DNA of 64,000 bases from Halapricum hydrolyticum. Its GTDB lineage: Archaea > Halobacteriota > Halobacteria > Halobacteriales > Haloarculaceae. Made by a program: the position numbers and the translations under genes. Location: NCBI RefSeq assembly GCF_025517535.1, contig NZ_JAOPKC010000003.1, forward strand, positions 1 through 64,000, read 5' to 3'. Positions 31,604 to 40,967 of this stretch are shown in pieces (the stretch's first letter is position 1; every line of letters starts with the position of its first letter). The notes under the pieces were generated by a model that worked only from the letters and a program-made list of their open reading frames with translations, did not search any database and was not told the DNA's origin.

Positions 31604-32809
31604 GTGGTCGCGACGCTCTACGTCCTGGCCGTCCCGGCGACCGTGGCGTGTCTGGGGATGGCCTGGGCGCTGGGAGCCAACAGTAACTCTCCGCCGTTCG
31701 CGCCGGCGATCGGTGCCAACGCCATCTCGACGATGCGCGCGGCGTTCGTCATCGGAATCCTCGCGGCGCTGGGTGCGGTCACGCAGGGCGGGGCGATCTC
31801 CGAGACGGTCGGGACAGAGTTGATTCGCGGGGTCTCGATTTCATCGCCGGCCGCGACCGCTGGGCTGTTGACTGCGGCGGCGTTCATGGCCTTCGGCGTC
31901 TACAGCGGCTATCCCGTGCCGGCGGCGTTCGCCACGACGGGGGCGATGGTCGGCGTCGGCCTCTCGCTCGGCGGCGACCCAGCCTTCGAGACCTACCGGC
32001 GACTCGGTCAGTTCTGGATCCTCGTCCCGCCGGTCTCGGGCGGGATCGCCTACGCGACTGCCACGCTGCTTCGCCGGGACGACATCCCGGAGACGATCGG
32101 TGTCCCGGTGCTGGCGGCAGTCGTGTCCGCGATCGTCGCAAACATTCAGCTCGGCGTGATCCCGTCTCCCCCCGGGGCGGATCAGAATTCGATCGCCGGG
32201 TTCGTCTCGATGCTCGCCGACCTTCCGGCGCTCAGTGGCGTCGGCCCGGTTCGGGTTCTCGTGACGATCGCGTTCGCGGTCCTGGGATTCGTCGCCATCC
32301 GCCGTCGGACCCAGGAATCGGTCGAGAAGGGGATCCGGACGTTTCTGCTCGTGCTGGGCAGCATCGTCGCGTTCTCCAGTGGCGGCAGCCAGGTCGGGCT
32401 CGCGACCGGTCCGCTCCAGGCACTGTTCGTCGACGAGCTCGGCCTGCCCGTGATCGTCCTGCTGTCGATCGGTGCCGTCGGGATCCTCGCCGGCGCGTGG
32501 ATGGGCGCGCCGCGCCTGCTGCAGGCGACCTCCCGGGAGTACGCACAGCTCGGTGCCAGGCGGTCGATCGCGGCGCTGGTGCCCGGGTTTGTCATCGCAC
32601 AGACCGCGATCGCGCTGGGGATCCCGATCTCCTTTAACAACATCATCATCTCGGGCGTGATCGGTGGCGGGCTCGCCGCCGGGTCCGCGGGGGTCTCGCG
32701 ACGGAAGATCGGCGTGACGGTCGTCTTCTGGCTGCTCACGCTGTCGACGTCTGTCGTCGTCGGGTACGGGGTCTACGCCGCGTTCTCGGCGGTTCCCGGC
32801 ATACAGTGA
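31604..32809 (+). CDS. Inorganic phosphate transporter, PiT family
   Basis: A 401-residue permease with ten to twelve helices. The two PiT signature repeats are LGANSNSPPFAPAIGANAISTM near the start and GIPISFNNIIISGVIGGGLAAG near the end. PiT carriers move metal-phosphate with H+ or Na+. The start is GTG 31604; no ATG with a family-like N-terminus exists downstream. A strong promoter is not obvious close by, so transcription may begin near 31440-31460. It is followed by a convergent UspA gene. Confidence 0.9.
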   Translation: MVATLYVLAVPATVACLGMAWALGANSNSPPFAPAIGANAISTMRAAFVIGILAALGAVTQGGAISETVGTELIRGVSISSPAATAGLLTAAAFMAFGVYSGYPVPAAFATTGAMVGVGLSLGGDPAFETYRRLGQFWILVPPVSGGIAYATATLLRRDDIPETIGVPVLAAVVSAIVANIQLGVIPSPPGADQNSIAGFVSMLADLPALSGVGPVRVLVTIAFAVLGFVAIRRRTQESVEKGIRTFLLVLGSIVAFSSGGSQVGLATGPLQALFVDELGLPVIVLLSIGAVGILAGAWMGAPRLLQATSREYAQLGARRSIAALVPGFVIAQTAIALGIPISFNNIIISGVIGGGLAAGSAGVSRRKIGVTVVFWLLTLSTSVVVGYGVYAAFSAVPGIQ

Positions 32810-32837
32810 TGCTACCATCGACGACGGAGCCAACACG

Positions 32838-33284
32838 CTATCGGACGACCGTCACCGTTACCGGAGCCTCGCCGACGACCGCGGTCGAGACCGTCCCGAG
32901 CAGCCGGCGGGCGAGCCGTCCTCGATCGCCACCGTGTCCGCCCATGACGACGTGATCGACGTCGTGTTCGTCGACGAATTCGAGGATCGTCTCGGCGGGG
33001 TCCCCGACTTCGACGACGGTCTCGACCGTCCGGTCGGACTCGGCTGACCCGTCCCGTGCTGTCGCGACGGCTTTCTGGGCACGCTCGCGTGCCGTCCGGA
33101 CGCGTTCCTCGTCGGTCCCGAGCACGCCGGCCCCGAGGACGTTGCCTTCGCTCATCCCCTCGTCGAGCGGCGTCACGACGTTCAGTACGGTCACTCGGCA
33201 ATCGAACGTTTCCAGCGCGTACGCCAGTGCGTCCTCGGCGAGCGGTGATCCGTCGAGCGCGACCAGCACGTGCGAAGGAGCCAT
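32838..33284 (-). CDS. Universal stress protein, UspA family
   Basis: A 148-residue single Usp domain. It has the beta-strand start MAPSHVLVALDGSPLAEDAL and ends with the ATP-binding signature MGGHGGDRGRLARRLLGTVS (G-x2-G-x9-G-S/T) and VTVTVVR. Usp proteins are small cytoplasmic nucleotide-binding dimers linked to stress responses. ATG 33284 was preferred to ATG 33299 by homology of MAPSHVLV. It is convergent with the phosphate transporter (29 nt between stops) and lies downstream of a CBS protein gene, possibly transcribed with it. Confidence 0.9.
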   Translation of the reverse strand: MAPSHVLVALDGSPLAEDALAYALETFDCRVTVLNVVTPLDEGMSEGNVLGAGVLGTDEERVRTARERAQKAVATARDGSAESDRTVETVVEVGDPAETILEFVDEHDVDHVVMGGHGGDRGRLARRLLGTVSTAVVGEAPVTVTVVR

Positions 33285-33330
33285 GGGTTGTGGATGCACG
33301 CGCGGACGGATATGTCGTCCGGTGGGCCTG

Positions 33331-33759
33331 CTATCGGGGTCCCCATTCGGAACCCATCTCGGCGATCTCTGCGGCCTCCGAACGAATGTCCGAAAGGTGC
33401 CAGACGATGTCGGTCAGCGTGACGACGCCCAGCAGGTCGACGCCGTCCATGACCGGCACCTTCTTGACCCCCTCGGCAGCCATTCGGCGGGCGACGTGCT
33501 GGACCGTCTCGTCCGGAGACGCGGTGATGACGGCCCCGTGTGAGAGCTCATCCACGCGGATCTCCGAGAAGGAGCGGTCGGTGCGATAGCCCGCCCGCAA
33601 GGCGTCGGTCTCGGTGACGATGCCCGTCGGATTGTCCGTCTCGCTGGTGAGGACCACCGATCCGACGCCGTGTTCGAGCACCTTCCCGACAGCGACCCGG
33701 AGTGTCGCGTCTTCCGGACAGGTCACCACGTCAGTCGTCATCAGCTCACCCACGAGCAT
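33331..33759 (-). CDS. Two-CBS-domain protein
   Basis: A 142-residue protein consisting of a CBS pair: MLVGELMTTDVVTCPEDATLRVAVGKV, then HGAVITASPDETVQHVARRM. CBS pairs bind adenine nucleotides such as AMP, ATP or SAM and act as energy or redox sensors. It starts at 33759, since ATG 33786 would add nine untypical residues. It is followed 46 nt later by the UspA gene, a frequent association. There is no fused effector domain, so its partner is unknown. Confidence 0.88.
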   Translation of the reverse strand: MLVGELMTTDVVTCPEDATLRVAVGKVLEHGVGSVVLTSETDNPTGIVTETDALRAGYRTDRSFSEIRVDELSHGAVITASPDETVQHVARRMAAEGVKKVPVMDGVDLLGVVTLTDIVWHLSDIRSEAAEIAEMGSEWGPR

Positions 33760-33791
33760 GAGCGGACGTACCGGGCCCGGAAACAAAAGCG

Positions 33792-35324
33792 CTAGCCGCC
33801 GGGCGAGCCGACGCTCGTTTCGTCGGCGACCCCTTCGTTCGGCGCGCTGAAGCTGTCACGCCCCCGTTGGCGCCGATACTCGACGATCGATTCCTGGAGG
33901 TCCTCGGCCAGTTCCTGGCGGAGTCGGTTGGCTTCGCCGAGATCGATGTCGACAGCCATGGCGTCGTCGCCGACGAGACTGTACGTTCCGGCGGTGTCGA
34001 CGACGAGCGTCGCCAGGTCGCGGCGACGCTGGAAGACCGTCTCGGACGTGACCAGCGTCTGGATCCGATAGATCGGGACGATCGTGATCCGGCGCGACCA
34101 GAAACCGTTGCGCGTGATGACGTGCCCGTCTTCGAGGCGATAGCCGCGATGGCGCCACTTGAGATGGGCCGCGACTGGAACGAGCACGACGCCACCGAGG
34201 AGCACGTACCACGGGAACGAAAGCGGCGTCAGCCGGACGATCCCGTAGGCGATCGCGAGCAGGACCGCCAGCACGAGCGCGTAGCGGACGGCGTAGCGCT
34301 CCCGGGCGCGCCTGGGCGGCCGTTCGAACGAAAGCGCGTCGAAGTCCTCGATTCGGCCGGCGAGTTCGATCGCGTGGTCACGCTTCGCGATCGGGATCGC
34401 CGACTGTGAGCCCGTCGTCCCCTGACCCGTTCCAGCGTAGCCAGCCGTCTCTATCGAGAGGCTGGCATAGCCGAGCCGACGTGCGAGGACGTTCTCAGAG
34501 AGCGTGATCGTCTGGACCTTGTCCTTGGGGATCGAGCCGCTGAACCGTTGGAGCAATCCGCGCTCGTAGCGATATTCCTCGTCGCGGTCGGTGAGGACGA
34601 ACCCGTAGTACCTGGCCATCGACAGTCCTCCACTGACCAGTGCCGAGGCGACGACGAGCCCGACAAGACCGAGTGCGACGATAGCAAGCGACGCGGTCGC
34701 CGTCGGCGCGAAGTCGGACAGCACCGACGGCCCGACGAACGACAGCGGGACGGCGATTAGCGACAGCAGCCGCAGATCCATCGAGACGATCCCCAGGATC
34801 ACCAGCTCGCGGCCGTCGAGTTCGAACAGCGTCTCCCCCCGCTCGGTCGCCGCCGATTCGTCCCCAACGTGTTCGCCGTGCTCGCGGCGCTTGCGGCGAC
34901 TGACTTCCTCCTGAACGTGTCGGGCAGATTCGAGATCGACGTATCTGAGCCGCGCTTCCGTCTGCCCGCCGCCGGCAGTTTCGAGACGTACCTCGGCGAT
35001 CCCGAGCGCGCGCTGGAGCACGTTCTGGCGGATGTCGACGTTCTGGATCCGGCCGTAGGGAATCTCTCGCTCCCGACGCGAGAGCACGCCCGAATCGATG
35101 TCGAAGGTATCCTCGGTCAGCCGGTACTCGAAGCGCCGAAAGTAGGCGACCTGCCAGCCCAGCGACAGCCCGATCCCAACGACTAGAATCACGCCGAAGA
35201 CGGCGAGCCCTTCCGCGCCGCCGACCGAGCCGGCCCCGGCGATGCCCGCGATCGCGATGCCGATGACGACCTGTAGACCGCTTTCGACCGCCCGGTAAGG
35301 GATGGAGAGTGGATCGAGTTGCAT
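33792..35324 (-). CDS. Membrane protein with three bacterial-PH (YdbT-like) domains
   Basis: A 510-residue protein with three repeats of the bPH2 pattern: RRFEYRLTEDTFDIDSGVL, YYGFVLTDRDEEYRYERGLL and HRGYRLEDGHVITRNGFWSR. Each is followed by a line such as IPYGRIQNVDIRQNVLQRALG, and the repeats are separated by pairs of hydrophobic helices. The layout is that of YdbT of Bacillus, which together with YdbS belongs to a membrane stress system. ATG 35324 starts 2 nt after the stop of the shorter PH-domain gene, so both form an operon. A long upstream frame exists but is the shadow of that gene. Confidence 0.87.
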   Translation of the reverse strand: MQLDPLSIPYRAVESGLQVVIGIAIAGIAGAGSVGGAEGLAVFGVILVVGIGLSLGWQVAYFRRFEYRLTEDTFDIDSGVLSRREREIPYGRIQNVDIRQNVLQRALGIAEVRLETAGGGQTEARLRYVDLESARHVQEEVSRRKRREHGEHVGDESAATERGETLFELDGRELVILGIVSMDLRLLSLIAVPLSFVGPSVLSDFAPTATASLAIVALGLVGLVVASALVSGGLSMARYYGFVLTDRDEEYRYERGLLQRFSGSIPKDKVQTITLSENVLARRLGYASLSIETAGYAGTGQGTTGSQSAIPIAKRDHAIELAGRIEDFDALSFERPPRRARERYAVRYALVLAVLLAIAYGIVRLTPLSFPWYVLLGGVVLVPVAAHLKWRHRGYRLEDGHVITRNGFWSRRITIVPIYRIQTLVTSETVFQRRRDLATLVVDTAGTYSLVGDDAMAVDIDLGEANRLRQELAEDLQESIVEYRRQRGRDSFSAPNEGVADETSVGSPGG

Positions 35325-35326
35325 GC

Positions 35327-35998
35327 TCAGACGGCGTCCTCGCCTTCGGATTCGATCGCTAGTGCCTTCAGTCGCGTCTGCAGATCGGTCGACTCCCACG
35401 GCCGCAGTCCGGGGATCGTCACGTCGGCACCGCGCGAGCCGGCGGTGTAGACGACCAGCGACGAGAGGCCGGCGGCTCGCTCGATCGGGCCGCGACTGGT
35501 GTCGATGTGCTGGACGCGGACGTAGGGGACGACCGTCCTGACGCGCGTGATCACGCCCCTGTCGAGAAGCAGCGAGTCCTCGCGGACCTCGTACGACCAG
35601 GAGCGATACAGAAGCAGGGCGTGCCCGGCCCCGAGGACGGCGACGAGTACGAACACGGCCGGACCGATCCACGGCCACTCGGGCGCGAGTGCCAGTGTGG
35701 CGGCAGTCGCGATCCCGCCGAGGACGAGCGCGACGACGAGCGCCCGCCCGACCCACAGCCAGCGCACGCGCGGGTCGAGCGTGCGTACGTCGGTCGTGTA
35801 CGCCCCGGGATCGTCTTCGATCGCGTCCTCGCTGTCGCCAGGTGTGTCCGCGCCGCTCGGCGGGTCTGTCGGCCGAGTCTCGTCGTCAGCGCTCCGGTCC
35901 GCGTCGAGAGATCGCTGCGGTGGCTCCTCGTCTCCGGGGGCGTCCGGAGGCGGGTCGGTGCTTGCCTCCTCACGTTCGTCGGCTGGCTCGTCGTCCAT
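35327..35998 (-). CDS. Membrane protein with one bacterial-PH (YdbS-like) domain
   Basis: A 223-residue protein. An acidic disordered N-terminus (about residues 1-70, rich in D, E, P and T) is followed by two helices (about 88-130), then one bPH2 domain (YEVREDSLLLDRGVITRVRTV, PYVRVQHIDTSRGPIERAAG). It pairs with the longer three-domain protein encoded 2 nt downstream, as YdbS pairs with YdbT. The extended acidic tail is a haloarchaeal addition. Confidence 0.85.
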   Translation of the reverse strand: MDDEPADEREEASTDPPPDAPGDEEPPQRSLDADRSADDETRPTDPPSGADTPGDSEDAIEDDPGAYTTDVRTLDPRVRWLWVGRALVVALVLGGIATAATLALAPEWPWIGPAVFVLVAVLGAGHALLLYRSWSYEVREDSLLLDRGVITRVRTVVPYVRVQHIDTSRGPIERAAGLSSLVVYTAGSRGADVTIPGLRPWESTDLQTRLKALAIESEGEDAV

Positions 35999-36024
35999 CG
36001 TCGGTCTTTGCGTCCGTCCGGGGC

Positions 36025-36744
36025 TTATAGGCTATGCTCGACACGCCGGATGCGATCCGCCGTGACCGATTCCCCGGGCGCGTACTGCACGAGCGGCTCG
36101 CTCGATGGCCAGTCGAAGCCCTCCGCCGAGAACAGCGTGTTCTCCCGGATCGTCAGCTCCGCCGGCGCGACCGCCCAGCGATCGTGTGCGATCGTCCCCT
36201 CGTAGAGCGCGCCGTCGCCGGCGACGAAAAACCGGTAGTTCTCGACCAGAAACGCCGCCAGCGAGCCGGGCTCGACCGGCTCTGCGGTCCCCTGGGGCTC
36301 GATCGTCGCGTCGAACGCCGCGGGCGCAATGCCGTCGTGGGTTCGATAACTCCGATACCGTATCCCGCCGTCCCGTTCGGTGACCCGCATCTCCGCACGG
36401 TAGTACGGCAGTTTGAACAGCCAGCGGGCAACGGCGACGCTCAGGCGGTCGTCAGCGTCGAGGTTGTAGAAGTACACGCCCGTCTCGTCGCCGTGGCGGG
36501 CGTAGGTCCGGAGGTTGAGTTCCGGGAACGACCGACCGATCGGCGAGAACCGCGGACGGATGTCCTCCATGACGAACCCGACGATGCTCAGCCACGCCCG
36601 TCCGTCCGGGCCGGTATCGACCGCCAGCCCCTCGGGGAGCGTCGGCTCGATCACGTCCGGCTCGACCGGCCAGTGTGCGAACAGCGCGTCGCGCCAGCGC
36701 ATCGAGAGCAGGTGTCGCGAGCCATGCCCGACCGTGTTCGACAT
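36025..36744 (-). CDS. DUF2071 (YqjF-like) family protein
   Basis: A 239-residue soluble protein with the family pattern MRWRDALFAHWPVEPDVIEPTLPEGLAVDT near the start and PFPELNLRTYA-like FPELNLRTYARHGDETGVYF. It continues with lipocalin-like beta strands (YYRAEMRVTERDGGIRYRSY, LAAFLVENYRFFVAG) to the end. The family has no settled function; the fold resembles acetoacetate decarboxylase-like proteins. It is a single gene between the PH-domain operon and an aldo/keto reductase gene on the same strand. Confidence 0.85.
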   Translation of the reverse strand: MSNTVGHGSRHLLSMRWRDALFAHWPVEPDVIEPTLPEGLAVDTGPDGRAWLSIVGFVMEDIRPRFSPIGRSFPELNLRTYARHGDETGVYFYNLDADDRLSVAVARWLFKLPYYRAEMRVTERDGGIRYRSYRTHDGIAPAAFDATIEPQGTAEPVEPGSLAAFLVENYRFFVAGDGALYEGTIAHDRWAVAPAELTIRENTLFSAEGFDWPSSEPLVQYAPGESVTADRIRRVEHSL

Positions 36745-36786
36745 ACCTCCCCTACGGGCTGGAGCGGCTTGTACGGCCGCTTGAGA

Positions 36787-37764
36787 TCACTCGTGGCCGG
36801 ACACGGGAACCGGCTCGTAGGGCGCTTCGAGATACGCCTGCTCGCTGGCGGAGAGATCGATCTCCAGGGCTTCGACGGCGTCTTCGAGGTGTTCGACGCT
36901 GGTCGTGCCGACGATGGGCGCGTCGACGGCGTCCTGGTGGAGCAGCCAGGCCAGCGCGATCTGGGCCATCGTCACGCCTTTCTCGGCGGCGATCTCGGCC
37001 ACGCGCTCGTTGATCTCCCGACCGCCGCCATCGAAGTACGGATGTCCGCGCGCGTGGTCGTCGGTCTGTCCGCGCGTCGTCACGTCGAACTCGTCGTGCG
37101 GGCGGGCGAGATACCCGCGCGCCAGCGGACTCCAGGGGATGACGCCGATGCCCTCGCGCTCACACAGGGGCAGCATCTCGCGTTCTTCCTCCCGGTACAG
37201 CAGATTGTAGTGGTTCTGCATCGTCTGGAACCGCTCCAGTCCGAGTCGGTCGCTCTCGTGCAGCGCGTCGGCGAACTGGTAGGCCCACATCGAGGAGGCC
37301 CCGACGTGGCGGACCCGGCCGCGACGGACGGCATCGTCCAGGGCCCGAAGCGTCGTCTCGATCGGCGTCCCTTCGTCCCAGCGATGGATCTGGTAGAGGT
37401 CGACGGTGTCCATCCCGAGCCGGTCCAGCGAGTTCGACAGCTCCTGCTCGATCGTCTTGCGGGACAGCCCCTGGGAGTTGGGGTTGTCGTCGTCCATCTG
37501 GAAGTACACCTTCGTGGCGACGACCTGCTCGTCGCGGTCGTAGTCGGCGAGGACGTTCCCGAGGATCCGTTCGCTCTCCCCGCGGGAGTACATGTTGGCG
37601 GTATCGAAGAAGTTGATCCCCAGGTCGATCGCTCGCTCGATGATCTCGCGGCTCTTCTCGTCGTCGAGCACCCACTCGCGCCACTCTGGCGTCCCGAAGC
37701 TCATACAGCCCAGCGCGATGCGGCTGACCTCGATCCCGGTCGAACCCAGTGTCGTGTACTCCAT
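36787..37764 (-). CDS. Aldo/keto reductase
   Basis: A 325-residue NADPH-dependent oxidoreductase of the TIM-barrel AKR superfamily, YajO/IolS-like branch. Catalytic tetrad: Asp in NFFDTANMYSRGESE, Tyr in the same motif, Lys in VVATKVYF and His in DLYQIHRWDEG. The cofactor loop GTTSVEHLEDAVEALE lies near the end. The start MEYTTLGSTGIEVSRIALGCMSFG is family-typical. The substrate is not predictable. The gene stands alone with a 123-nt gap to the MinD-like gene. Confidence 0.93.
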   Translation of the reverse strand: MEYTTLGSTGIEVSRIALGCMSFGTPEWREWVLDDEKSREIIERAIDLGINFFDTANMYSRGESERILGNVLADYDRDEQVVATKVYFQMDDDNPNSQGLSRKTIEQELSNSLDRLGMDTVDLYQIHRWDEGTPIETTLRALDDAVRRGRVRHVGASSMWAYQFADALHESDRLGLERFQTMQNHYNLLYREEEREMLPLCEREGIGVIPWSPLARGYLARPHDEFDVTTRGQTDDHARGHPYFDGGGREINERVAEIAAEKGVTMAQIALAWLLHQDAVDAPIVGTTSVEHLEDAVEALEIDLSASEQAYLEAPYEPVPVSGHE

Positions 37765-37887
37765 ACCCGATACGGGACCGGCAGCGCGAAAAAACTCTCG
37801 GGGGGTCGGATTTCCCAGGAACCGGATTGATCGGAGGTCCGAGGAGGGGCGGACTCTGCCGGCCCGCTGGACCGCATTCCGTCTCGG

Positions 37888-39135
37888 TCACGATCGCTCG
37901 GCCGATCCGACGAGCACTGCCCCCCGAACGGACGGGTCCGGGCGGAACTTTCGAACCGTCGCGTGGCATTCGAGCGCCGTCCCGTCTCGGACTCCACTCA
38001 TCTCGATGACGGCGTCCGCGACGCGCTCGGTCACCTGGCGGTTCGCCGGCTGGTTCTCGCCCTCGACGCAGTGTAGCACGGCGACGCCATCGGTTTCGAG
38101 CATGCGCTCTTTGAGCGTCTCCAGGAACTCGAGATACGCGTCCCGGTCGAGGGCTTCCAGCACGTCTGCGGGGTCGACGACGAGATTCGCACCCGAGGGC
38201 AGGTCAGCGAGCAGCTCGGTCGCGTCTTCGAGCGGATCCGCACCGACGGTCCGCACTGCTGGGCTCCCGGTCGGCCCGCCGTCGGCAGACAGCGCCGCGC
38301 GGACGAGCCCCGCGGGCCGGTCGGTCGAGAGATACAACGTGCCACGCGTGGTCGTCAGCCGGTGCAGAAGCGTTTCCGCGTGGCCGTCCGGCTCGCCGAC
38401 CACGGCCGCGATCGACCCGGGCACGAGTCCGCCGTCGAGGCGGCGATCGAGCGGCTCGACGCCGGTCGTCATCCGGGTGCCGGTCGGATCGATCGGCTCG
38501 GGCTCGTTCGGATCGACCGTGTGCAGTCGCTGTGCTGCCCTGTCGTATGCGGCGAGGGCGTCCTCGTCCGCCAGCGGGGTCGCCGACTCCGGCACCGTCG
38601 CGAGCACCGGGGCGTCGAGTCGCGTTTCGACCCCGTCCGGCGCGTCCGCTGTCATCGTCACGATCGCACCCGCGACGGGAACGCCCAGTCGATCCGCGAG
38701 TTCGACGGTCGTCTCGGCGTCCTCGAGACCCTGCCCGTCGTCGGTCGTGACGACCACGACCGCGTCGGCGGCGGTCAGCGGATCGGTGAGGTCCGGTCCC
38801 GTTCCGGACGGGCAGTCGATGAGGACCTGCGATCCGCCGTCGTCGAGATGTCCGAGCGTCCGCTGTACGTCGACCGACTCCGCCGGCTTCGGTCCGGGGA
38901 GGACGCTCACGCCCGGCAGTTCGGATATCGATTGTGCGACCGTTCCGGCGTCCGTGCCGTCGACGGACGCCAGCGTCGGTTCGCGGTCGACGCCAGCGGT
39001 CACGTGCAGGTCGGGCATCTGCCGGTCGGCGTCGATAGCGAGTGTCGGTGTCCCTGCGCGGGCGAACGCCCCGGCTAACCCGAGTGTCGTGGTCGTCTTT
39101 CCACAGCCACCTTTCGACCCGGCGATCGCGAGCAT
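37888..39135 (-). CDS. MinD/ParA-like ATPase fused to a degenerate KaiC/RecA-like domain
   Basis: A 415-residue protein. Residues 1-215 are a MinD/ParA ATPase: deviant Walker A in AGSKGGCGKTTTTLGLAGAF, Walker B QVLIDCPSGTGPDLTDP, and VVVTTDDGQGLEDAETT. Residues 225-415 look like a KaiC/RecA domain (GVEPLDRRLDGGLVPGSIAAV), but the expected P-loop reads GEPDGHAET, lacking the GKT lysine, so it should not hydrolyse ATP normally. Such MinD-KaiC combinations occur in haloarchaea with unknown roles in positioning or signalling. ATG 39135 (MLAIAGSKGG) starts directly at the P-loop strand, as MinD proteins do. Confidence 0.83.
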   Translation of the reverse strand: MLAIAGSKGGCGKTTTTLGLAGAFARAGTPTLAIDADRQMPDLHVTAGVDREPTLASVDGTDAGTVAQSISELPGVSVLPGPKPAESVDVQRTLGHLDDGGSQVLIDCPSGTGPDLTDPLTAADAVVVVTTDDGQGLEDAETTVELADRLGVPVAGAIVTMTADAPDGVETRLDAPVLATVPESATPLADEDALAAYDRAAQRLHTVDPNEPEPIDPTGTRMTTGVEPLDRRLDGGLVPGSIAAVVGEPDGHAETLLHRLTTTRGTLYLSTDRPAGLVRAALSADGGPTGSPAVRTVGADPLEDATELLADLPSGANLVVDPADVLEALDRDAYLEFLETLKERMLETDGVAVLHCVEGENQPANRQVTERVADAVIEMSGVRDGTALECHATVRKFRPDPSVRGAVLVGSAERS

Positions 39136-39209
39136 ACTCGCGATGGCTGCGTCATCTGACTTGAATGTGCGTACGGAACGGGTCGACGTCGGCGGCCGAC
39201 CCGACCGTC

Positions 39210-40388
39210 TCAAAACTCTTTCTGGACCAGCTGGAGCGCCTGTTCGCGGTCCTCCCAGGGGATGAACACCGACACCGACGTCGCGGAGGTGATGACGTCG
39301 TAGATGTCGATGTGTGCGTTCGCAATCGGGTCGATAATTCGCTTGACGGAATCGCTTTCGTTGGGGAACTCCCCGCCGGTGACCCGGACGACGGCGACGT
39401 CTTCTTCGACAGTCACCGACGAGAGGGTCTCGTCCTCGACGACCTCGTCGTGCAGCAGTGCTTCGGCCTCGTCGGCGTCCTCGTCGGCGACGTAGAACGT
39501 AATCGAATCCATCCCTGAGGAGTTGGCGTCGATGTTGATCCCGGCGTCACCCAGGCAGGAGGCGAGGTCGCCCAGGATACCGGGGCTGTTGCGGATCGCA
39601 CGGCCGGCGATCGTGACACAGGCCAGTTTCGTCTCTTCGAGGTCGATCAGACTCTCGAACTGGCCCTCGATAGAGGTGCCGCCAGCCAGCAGGTCGTCGT
39701 GCTGGTAGTGGACGACCCGGACCGAGAGGTCGGCGTCCTTGTAGGACAGCGCCGAGGGGGCGACGACCTCCGCGCCGCGGAACGAGAGGCTCTGGAGTTC
39801 GTCGACGGTGATCTCGCTGACGTTGCGTGCGCCCTCGACGACGCGCGGATCGCCGGTCATGACGCCCTCGACGTCGGTGACGATGATCACCTCGTCGGCG
39901 TCCATGTACTTGCCGAGCATCACGGCCGTCGTGTCGCTGCCGCCGCGACCGAGCGTCGTGACGTTGCCCTGGTGGTCCTCTGCGAGAAAGCCCGTGATGA
40001 CCGGAACGACGTCGCCGAGTTGCCCGGCCAGGGCGTGTGCCCGACGGGTCGTCTCCTCGATGTCGACCTCGCCGTGCTCGTCGGTGATGATCGGCCACTG
40101 GTCGCTGCCGGGCTCTAGAAAGATCGCTTCGACACCTCGGGCCGCAAGCGCCGCCTTGAGCATCCGGACGGACGTCCGCTCGCCCATCGAGACGATCTGT
40201 GCCTTGTCGCCCTCGTCGGCGTCGAACTCGATCTCGTCGAGGAGTTCGTCGGTCGTGTTCCCCATCGCCGAGGCGACCACGGCAATCTCGTGGCCCTGTT
40301 CGACCGCTTTGGCGATCGAATCCGCCGCTCGATTGATTCGCTCGCCGTTCCCGAGGCTGGTTCCGCCGAACTTCGTGACTACGCGCAT
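39210..40388 (-). CDS. lysC: Aspartate kinase
   Basis: A 392-residue kinase for the first step of Asp-family amino acid synthesis. The N-terminal catalytic domain (MRVVTKFGGTSLGNGERI, LGRGGSDTTAVMLGKYMDAD) is followed by two ACT domains (about 255-392, with GSIEGQFESLIDLEETK-like and VRVTGGEFPNESDSV). The ACT domains suggest feedback control by lysine or threonine. ATG 40388 begins at the conserved KFGGTS strand, and 24 upstream in-frame codons were left out. It is divergent from an acetyltransferase gene. Confidence 0.95.
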   Translation of the reverse strand: MRVVTKFGGTSLGNGERINRAADSIAKAVEQGHEIAVVASAMGNTTDELLDEIEFDADEGDKAQIVSMGERTSVRMLKAALAARGVEAIFLEPGSDQWPIITDEHGEVDIEETTRRAHALAGQLGDVVPVITGFLAEDHQGNVTTLGRGGSDTTAVMLGKYMDADEVIIVTDVEGVMTGDPRVVEGARNVSEITVDELQSLSFRGAEVVAPSALSYKDADLSVRVVHYQHDDLLAGGTSIEGQFESLIDLEETKLACVTIAGRAIRNSPGILGDLASCLGDAGINIDANSSGMDSITFYVADEDADEAEALLHDEVVEDETLSSVTVEEDVAVVRVTGGEFPNESDSVKRIIDPIANAHIDIYDVITSATSVSVFIPWEDREQALQLVQKEF

Positions 40389-40553
40389 GCTACCACCTGT
40401 GCCCTGTGTGCGTGACTCATTACCCCGCCATATCCCGCCGCGGGGAATAACTGTGTTCATTCGCGTCTGGCGGAATCAGATCTCGACCGCCACCGGCCTG
40501 TGGTATATGCTGACAGCCGACAGTATAAGTACGAGGCGACCAACGGCACAGAC

Positions 40554-40940
40554 ATGGAGGTTCGCGACGCCGTCGAGTCCGACGCCGGACGGCTGGCCGA
40601 GCTGACTGACGCTCCGGGCGACGTCATGCGCAACCTGATTCACGACCGCACGGTTCGTGTCGCGGAGAACGACGACGAGATCGTCGGCTTCGTGAGCTTC
40701 GATGCCCGCGAGCGGACCGTCCACGTCACCCAGATCGAGGGATCGTCCGAGGCCTGCACGCAACTGCTCGACGAGCCGATGGGCTTTGCCGCGGGCGAGA
40801 ACATGGCCGTCGAACTGCTCGTACCCGAATCGAACGACACGGTTCGTCGAGCAGTCGAAGGGGCGGGCTTCGAGCGTGACGGCACCGGGCCGACTTTCGA
40901 CGGCACGCCCACAGTCCGGTTCCGGTATGAACCGTCGTAG
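40554..40940 (+). CDS. GNAT-family N-acetyltransferase
   Basis: A 128-residue GNAT domain (MEVRDAVESDAGRLAELTDAP, VRVAENDDEIVGFVSFDARE). The region LLVPESNDTVRRAVEGAGFERDG is the usual C-terminal strand-helix-strand. The acetyl-CoA loop is less conserved than normal. The start at 40554 is about 25 nt behind CAGTATAAGTACG (40520-40532), so the transcript would be leaderless; ATG 40500 lies upstream of that box. Its end comes 28 nt before the stop of the convergent copA gene. The substrate is unknown. Confidence 0.8.
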   Translation: MEVRDAVESDAGRLAELTDAPGDVMRNLIHDRTVRVAENDDEIVGFVSFDARERTVHVTQIEGSSEACTQLLDEPMGFAAGENMAVELLVPESNDTVRRAVEGAGFERDGTGPTFDGTPTVRFRYEPS

Positions 40941-40967
40941 GTAGGCCGACGCGACCTGCCGCGGCCA

